Shown in pieces: positions 1 to 5,900 of a DNA stretch of 11,563 nt. The notes under the pieces are model-generated. The model was given only the letters and a program-made list of their open reading frames with translations, made no database searches and was not told where the DNA came from. Within the stretch, counting starts at the first letter, position 1; each line of letters begins with the position of its first letter. The position numbers and the translations under genes are program-made. Source of the stretch: Candidatus Aenigmatarchaeota archaeon (GTDB lineage Archaea; EX4484-52; GLR71); assembly GCA_023134675.1 (NCBI GenBank), contig JAGLUQ010000015.1, positions 1 through 11,563 of the forward strand, given 5' to 3'.

Positions 1-555
1 TATGATGAGATGCACAGGCTGCTTCCAAAATATGGTGGTAAGGGTGGTTACCTTGAACTTGAACGTGGCTGCCGTGAATTCCGAAAATGGGGTCTTGGCC
101 TGTTCATGATATCTCAGGTATTGGCAGATTTCAAGGGTGCTATAAAAGCTAATGTTGCAAATGAGATTCAGCTAAGGACTAAATATAATGGGGATATTCA
201 GCGTATCAAGCAGAGATATGGTCCTGACTATGCTAGTCGTGTAGCAAAGCTTACAGTAGGTGCAGGACTTATACAGAATCCAGAATATAATGACGGAAAG
301 CCATGGTTCATACAGTTCAGGCCGCTTCTGCATGATACCGGCAGATTAAGCGATGAAGAGCTTGAGACTTATATCGGTTTGAAGAAATCAATTGATGTTC
401 TTGCTAAAAAGATAATAGTTCTGAAAGTGAAAGGTGTGAACACTTATGATGTAGAAATTGAGCTTAACATGGCCCGTACTAAGCTTCAGCAGGGCGTCTT
501 CAAGATGTCAGAAACATATATAGAGTCTTTGAAAGCAAGGCTTGAGAATATGTAA
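1..555 (+). CDS. HerA/VirB4-like P-loop ATPase, C-terminal part (5' truncated)
   Basis: The reading frame is open from base 1, so the gene starts before the window; the 184 visible residues are its C-terminal end. The fragment opens with Y-D-E followed by H-R-L-L-P, which reads as the end of a Walker B strand (D2-E3). Then comes R-x2-RKWGLGLFMISQ (residues 25-39), the strand and polar ISQ sensor typical of HerA/FtsK/VirB4 hexameric ATPases, and a conserved-looking N-E-I-Q-L-R-T stretch (54-60) that could supply an arginine finger. The Walker A part lies outside the window. The last ~55 residues are helical, with an A-x3-L-x4-[FY]-x2-[AS] hairpin. HerA/VirB4 relatives hydrolyse ATP to move DNA or protein substrates at the membrane or in DNA repair. 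The following genes encode a scaffold and a surface protein, so a membrane-associated motor is the more likely role; this is inference. The family is fairly sure, the exact subfamily is not. Confidence 0.75.
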   Translation, partial: YDEMHRLLPKYGGKGGYLELERGCREFRKWGLGLFMISQVLADFKGAIKANVANEIQLRTKYNGDIQRIKQRYGPDYASRVAKLTVGAGLIQNPEYNDGKPWFIQFRPLLHDTGRLSDEELETYIGLKKSIDVLAKKIIVLKVKGVNTYDVEIELNMARTKLQQGVFKMSETYIESLKARLENM

Positions 556-579
556 TAAAAAATATGTCATGATATGATG

Positions 580-593
580 TATAGATAAATAGG
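580..593 (+). promoter_or_regulatory. Possible TATA box ahead of the scaffold gene
   Basis: The 70-base gap between the ATPase and the scaffold gene contains TATAGATAAATAGG. With archaeal spacing of about 25 bases to the start of transcription, RNA would begin near 612, just before the ribosome-binding-like GGTAG (616-620) and the ATG at 626. A second AT-rich run (AAAATATAATA, about 603-613) lies too close to the ATG to serve it. In such AT-rich DNA the match is weak evidence, and read-through from the ATPase gene is equally possible. Confidence 0.25.
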
Positions 594-625
594 ACTTTAA
601 TGAAAATATAATATCGGTAGATAAT

Positions 626-2899
626 ATGACCAGGAAGATAGGTAAGGCTAAAATAAGTGAATTCCAGGGCATGAGCCTTGACGGCCTTATGGATAAGAAA
701 AAAGAAGTCAAAGAATTTCTTGCATCTCTTGAAAACGATTATCGTAATGCTGCAATCACTGAAGCAAGCTACAAGCACACAAAGACAATAAATCTTAAGA
801 AACTTGAAGACATAAAAAAGCAGCTTACTGATTTTGGCATAACTGATGATGACAGCGATACAGACTCAAATGCAGATGGCGATAAAAAACCGGCTACTGA
901 GTCTGATGGCACTGCTGGCGCACCTCCCTCATCCGTACCTCCCGCAGCCATACCTCCCGCATCTGATGCACCGCCACCAACCGACACACCTCCACCGGCA
1001 TCACCGGATAACAACGCACCGAAAACATCAGATGATATTCCTGATGATCCTTCCCAGAGCAGTCCAAAAAAGACTTCATTTATGGGAAAGCTCAAACAGC
1101 ATCTTACATCATCTAATCCTCCTGCTCAGCAAACACCTCCTGCCTCGGCACCTCCACCTGCGAGCACGCCTCCCGCACCGGCAACACCTCCTGCACAGAA
1201 CGTTGAGCTGACAATGCAGAAATTTTCAGAAAAATTCAATGTAGATATTGAACGGATCAAGGCAACGATTGATGCTTTAAAAGAGGGAAGAACTTCCAAC
1301 GATGAAAGGATGCAGACCATAAGTGAAGGTCTTACTGAATTAAGGACAACTGTAATGCAAAGAGAGGCAGGCCTCAAAGAGCAGGAGCTTAAATTCACAA
1401 GAGTGAAGGAACTTGTAGATGATATTGAACCTGAAAAGATAAACAAGCAGTTTATGAAGCGCGACCAGTTTGCTTCTGAGATGGAAGTCCGTATAGAAAA
1501 GCTTGAGGTCAAGATGGAAGATGTCATAAAGACAACAGGTGACGTTAATGCTCTGCTTAAAAGTATTGGAGGTCTTGAGAATGTTGCAAATATAGACCAT
1601 GAGGTTGCAAAAAAGATGGAGCATATGACCAAGACTGAAAAATCAATGGACAATCTTTCATCAAAGTTGGAGAAGATGTTTATCGCTATGAACAAAAATC
1701 TTGAAGATTTTGAAGTATATGAAGCAAGACAGGATAATATGAATGAGATACTTAATGATATGGTTAAGAATGTTGACAAGCTCGGTATTAAATTTGACAA
1801 CTATATTGACAAGAAAGATATGGTAAAGATAGAAGGTACTATAGATACGCTTGCTGAAAAACTGGAGCTAATGATGAAGATCTTGAAAAAAGCAGTTCCT
1901 TTTGCCGAAGCTGAAATCCCAAAAGAGCTTCAGGTTCTTGAAAATAAGAAAGAAGATATAGAAAGTCTTTTATCCGCACTGGAATCTGAGCATCATAAGA
2001 AGCAGATATCTGACAAGGAATATGCAACAATAAAGAAAAAGAATGAAGAATCTCTGAAAAAGATAAATGAAGATGTCGGAAAGATAATGAGAACTCTGAT
2101 AGGCAAAAAAGAAGATAGCACTGCATCCGGACCTGCTGTAGTTTCAGATAAAGATTCTGCAGTAGCTAAAGCAAAAAAAGACGCCGACAAAGAAAAAAAT
2201 GTTGATAGCAATGCTAAAACAACTGATAAAGATACTGACAAAGATGTAGCCGAAAGTAAAGAAACAGCCGAAAGTAAAGAAACAGCCGAAAGTAAAGACG
2301 CAGCCGAAGATAAAGATAAAGAGGGTGATAAACAATCAGAAACATCAGGCAGTACAGATAAAGCAGATAACAGCGATAAGACAGACAATGACAATACCGC
2401 TGCAAAAAAAGAAGATATAGACGCTCCGAAAGATAAAGCCGCAGATTCGGATGACAAAAAGACTCCGGACAATCCGCCTCCGCTAACTCCTGAAAAACCT
2501 GAAATGTCTGAAAAACCGACAGATACACCGGATGCACCAGAGGATAAGCCTGTTGAACCTAAAACAGAACCTGTAGCTGAACCGGTAACAGAATCTAAAA
2601 CCGAACCCGTAACAGAGCCTGTAACAGAACCTAAAACAGAATCTAAAACAGAACCCGCAAAAGAAGAAGTGAAAGATGAACTGAAAGAAGAAATAAAAAC
2701 AGAAATAAAAAAAGAGAGTGATACAGCTCCCAGCCAAGAGACCACACCCCCTGCCAATGATAAAGTGGTTGAAAAAACCGAAGAGAAAAAAGAGACAGAA
2801 GATCAGACCCTCTTGCTTAAGGAACTTGACGAATCACTGAAACAAGGTCTTATCTCAAAAGAGACTTATGATAAAACAAAAAAATTGATTGCAGGTTGA
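626..2899 (+). CDS. Large cytosolic coiled-coil scaffold protein with three SHOCT-like hairpins
   Basis: 757 residues with no signal peptide and no membrane segment, so cytosolic. Order: helical hairpin H1 (about 22-67); acidic and Pro-rich linker (70-192, two PP-rich blocks at ~99-134 and 164-192); long coiled coil (192-430); hairpin H2 (435-490); very charged K/E/D/T/S linker (495-728) containing short tandem repeats; hairpin H3 at the extreme C-terminus (729-757). All three hairpins fit L-x2-L-[DE]-x7-I-x4-Y-x3-K, and H3 resembles the small SHOCT oligomerisation module. The coiled coil, with ISE-x3-ELR-x4-QRE (about 232-247) and IEPEK (267-271), is reminiscent of archaellum accessory proteins of the ArlC/D/E (FlaC/D/E) type; that is from memory and only moderately sure. 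It starts at ATG 626 with GGTAG five bases upstream. It lies between an ATPase and the giant surface protein, ending 5 bases before the latter, which suggests an adaptor joining motor and membrane parts. Function is not known. Confidence 0.85.
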   Translation: MTRKIGKAKISEFQGMSLDGLMDKKKEVKEFLASLENDYRNAAITEASYKHTKTINLKKLEDIKKQLTDFGITDDDSDTDSNADGDKKPATESDGTAGAPPSSVPPAAIPPASDAPPPTDTPPPASPDNNAPKTSDDIPDDPSQSSPKKTSFMGKLKQHLTSSNPPAQQTPPASAPPPASTPPAPATPPAQNVELTMQKFSEKFNVDIERIKATIDALKEGRTSNDERMQTISEGLTELRTTVMQREAGLKEQELKFTRVKELVDDIEPEKINKQFMKRDQFASEMEVRIEKLEVKMEDVIKTTGDVNALLKSIGGLENVANIDHEVAKKMEHMTKTEKSMDNLSSKLEKMFIAMNKNLEDFEVYEARQDNMNEILNDMVKNVDKLGIKFDNYIDKKDMVKIEGTIDTLAEKLELMMKILKKAVPFAEAEIPKELQVLENKKEDIESLLSALESEHHKKQISDKEYATIKKKNEESLKKINEDVGKIMRTLIGKKEDSTASGPAVVSDKDSAVAKAKKDADKEKNVDSNAKTTDKDTDKDVAESKETAESKETAESKDAAEDKDKEGDKQSETSGSTDKADNSDKTDNDNTAAKKEDIDAPKDKAADSDDKKTPDNPPPLTPEKPEMSEKPTDTPDAPEDKPVEPKTEPVAEPVTESKTEPVTEPVTEPKTESKTEPAKEEVKDELKEEIKTEIKKESDTAPSQETTPPANDKVVEKTEEKKETEDQTLLLKELDESLKQGLISKETYDKTKKLIAG
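689..826 (+). other. Helical hairpin H1 (shared SHOCT-like module)
   Basis: Residues 22-67 of the scaffold. The signature L32-x2-L35-E36-x7-I44-x4-Y49-x3-K53 is followed by N56 and a second charged helix. The spacing is identical to H2 and H3 of the same protein and H4 of the neighbouring giant membrane protein. Confidence 0.7.
1928..2092 (+). other. Helical hairpin H2 (shared SHOCT-like module)
   Basis: Residues about 435-489 of the scaffold, directly after the long coiled coil. The signature is L449-x2-L452-E453-x7-I461-x4-Y466-x3-K470, followed by N473, the same N as in H1 and H4. Both flanking helices are strongly charged. Confidence 0.7.
2249..2320 (+). repeat. Four 18-bp tandem repeats encoding A-E-[SD]-K-[ED]-[TAK]
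   Basis: Units start at 2249, 2267, 2285 and 2303. The first two are identical (GCCGAAAGTAAAGAAACA), the third differs in two bases near its end, and the fourth is more diverged. The repeat keeps the frame, so a change in copy number would only lengthen or shorten the charged linker of the scaffold protein. Confidence 0.85.
2555..2659 (+). repeat. Degenerate E-P-[KV]-T / E-S-K-T repeat tract
   Basis: About 35 codons built from four-residue units EPKT, EPVT, EPVA and ESKT, with matching 12-base units such as CCTAAAACAGAA. The tract continues the charged, probably extended linker before the C-terminal hairpin H3. It resembles the Pro/Glu spacers of envelope-spanning adaptor proteins, although here nothing indicates export. 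Confidence 0.75.
2816..2896 (+). other. C-terminal hairpin H3 (SHOCT-like)
   Basis: The last 27 residues of the scaffold. The signature is L731-x2-L734-D735-x7-I743-x4-Y748-x3-K752. Its G-x-I-S-x-E-x-Y-x3-K core is the closest of the four hairpins to the SHOCT (short C-terminal domain) pattern, and it sits at the C-terminus, as SHOCT modules usually do. Confidence 0.65.
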
Positions 2900-2904
2900 T
2901 TTGA

Positions 2905-5900
2905 TTGTCCGCAGAAATTAGAATAAAACATTACGCATCGGTTTTTTTAATAGTGTTAGCTCTGATTTTCCTGTCTGTTCAGGTTATGGCTGCATCAGAT
3001 CCATACTGGTTTGATACATCCTGGCATTTCAGGACAAATTTTACAATAAACAATTCAAATTATGACAGGGATTTCTGGCCTGTTGAATTAGATATGAACT
3101 TTACAGATCTCATATCTCTCGAAAATAAGTCAGGCACTTTTGACAGCGCATCTGTCCGCGTCTATGAACATAATTCAACAGGATATGTCTTGTTTGAGCA
3201 TCCTTTCCAGTTTGACAATGCATCCGGTTTTGATGCGTCAGCAAATGCGGCAGGCATACTAACTTTTCTTTTGAACGGAACAACAACAGCAAATCAGGTA
3301 AGATATATCTATGTATATTTTGATATTGTTGAGAATGGCGCAAAAACGCCTGTAGCCTATTCAAGCAACCTTAATTATACCTGGGATGGTAAGGAAGCTC
3401 ATGTGAACAACAGCATCCTTAAGCTGAAGATAGATACCTTGCGTGGGGAAAACACTTCCGGACTTTACGATGCACGTATCTCAAACATAATATTCATGAC
3501 AGCTTCAACAGCAAGCAAGACAAAAGAATACACACAGCTTTCAAATGGGACAGATAATTTCTCTTTTGATTTCAGGAACAATGCTTCTTTTTCAGCAGGT
3601 CCTGTAAAGCTTGTTGTTGAGCAGACAGGAAACGAGACATTATGGGATGATCCCGACTCGCTTACTGGTTTCGGCCTGATGAGAAAAAGATACATATTTT
3701 ATGAGAATTCGTCATGGATTAAGATTGAGCAGAATTTCACAAACATCGGTGCATCATCAATAACAAGAAATTCAACCGGTAGCGGTGCATTGTCCATAAA
3801 TGACATATCTACACCGGAGTTTCTTAATTTTCCTACATGGTTCGGAAACATAACCAATCCGTTATCATGGTATGGTATCTCAGATACTGGCAGCAGAGGT
3901 GTCGGGCTGATAAACTTCAATTATAGTTCAAATGCAAACTTTTATACAAGGAATGACTCGTCTTTGGATCGTATAGGCATCCATCTTGATTCAGTGACAA
4001 TAGCACCTAATGAATCAATAGTCCATACTGCTGTGTTGCAGTTTGATGATGATATATACAATCAGGATGACCTTACAGGTCTTAAGAACCTTATGAAATA
4101 TCTGCCTGTCATAACTCTTGAAAACAATGAGTTCATTCCTATTTTAATCACATCCCAGACAAACTACACAATCTATAATCTGAATGAGTCTGTCCTTATT
4201 TTCTCAAATATCACATCAGATCCATATAATATAACAACATATATGAATGCTACAATTGATATGGGTACACCGGTTACTTTAGATGATGAGACAATCATGC
4301 TTTATGATGACGGTGATTCTGCACACGGTGATGCTGTTTCAGGTGATGGCATCTTCTCCGGTTTTTATAATCTGTCTGAGAACAGCACTGTAACGAAATG
4401 GAACATTACAGTCATAGCATATGATTCAGGCAATGTATCTCTTAAGGAAGAGAATACATCTTTTAATGTCACTGATATATATAATGTAAGTCTTGTCATC
4501 TCAAATCCTTTAGGTATTATTGATCGTCTGGTAAATGCGACAATAATTGTGAAGAATGCAAGAGAGGAATACATAGGGAATGCAGCTCTTAACTGTACAT
4601 ATGGTGCAGGTCCCCTGACAAACATAACTGATTATGATAATGGTACCTATGTTCTGAATTTCACAGCTCCTGCATCAACAGGTACTTATATGTTGAACTG
4701 CAGTGCTGAAAAGTCAAACAATACAGGTATGGACTCACAATTATTTTATGCTGAGACAAGCGAAACAAATATGTCGCTTGAAGTTTCACCCGAGAATCAT
4801 ACTTCCTCAAACATATCTTTATCTCTTGATGACTCTTTTGACATTTCTGTTAATGCCACAGACATAGGAGGCGCAAATGCAATAGCAGTAAATATTTCTT
4901 TATCTCTCCCTCAAAACCTGAGTGCTAACTCTACTTTTGAGTCCTGCGGGGATGTGGCTATGAATGACTCCTGCCTAAAATATTTCAATATTACTGTTGC
5001 AAACAGTACAGTTCCCGGGAATTATACATTCAATATAAGTGTGACATGGTTAAATCCAAATCTGCTTACAAATACGACCAATATATCATTTACAGCTTAT
5101 GTCCTCTCAAATCCTATACTTGATACAACAGATAATAATGTATCTGGTACTGTAGCTGACGGCAAGACCATGGCTGTCGGAAATTTCACAGTGGATTCCA
5201 TTGGTAATGATGCTCTGAAAAACATAACTTTTAATGTATCAGGTCTTTCAGATTTTACAATAACATTCTCGCCCGAAAACATATCATCACTATCTTCAGA
5301 CGCATCCCAGCTTGTTTCTGTAAATGTTACAGTGCCGCAGGATTATGCTTCAGGAAATTATACAGGGACAATAAACATAACATCTGTTGATGGCGGGTCA
5401 AAAAACATTACATTGGATGTAAGCGTGCCGGAAACAACAATATTATCATTGCAGACAGTTCCTGATAATTATACATCTTCAATAATATCTCTATATTCCG
5501 GAGATTCATTTAATGTGACAATCAATTTGACAAATATAGGTATTGCAGATGCCAAAGATGCGAACATGACCCTGGCAATGCTCCAGGACATCACATCAAA
5601 TTCTACTTTTGAGCAATGTAACCGTCTGAATGCAAGTGACTCCTGTGCAAAAATGTTTAATATAAGCATTAGTAATTATACATCTCCGGGAAATTATACT
5701 TTTAACATAACAGCAGACTGGATCAATCCTGATCTGTCATTGAATTCAACCCAGATAAATTTTACGGTTTATGTACTCTCAAACCCTATGCTTAATGTCT
5801 CAGGAAATATATCAACTGCCTTGCAGGATAATTCAACAGTTCTTGCTGGGAATTTCAAATTATTTAATTTCGGGAATGATAATCTGACAGACACAACATT

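Noticed and set aside
846..1211. 121-codon plus-strand frame rich in His, Leu and Pro
   Set aside because: It is the shifted reading of the Pro-rich part of the scaffold gene, and its odd His/Leu composition is a frame artefact.
1126..1800. 224-codon open frame on the minus strand
   Set aside because: Antisense to the long coiled coil, with composition explained by the complement of Lys/Glu/Asp codons and no domain or plausible start signal.
1993..2757. 254-codon Ser/Phe/Val-rich open frame on the minus strand
   Set aside because: It is the antisense mirror of the low-complexity K/E/D/T/S linker of the scaffold; its Ser-rich repeats are the complement of the 18-bp and 12-bp repeats, and it has no start context of its own.
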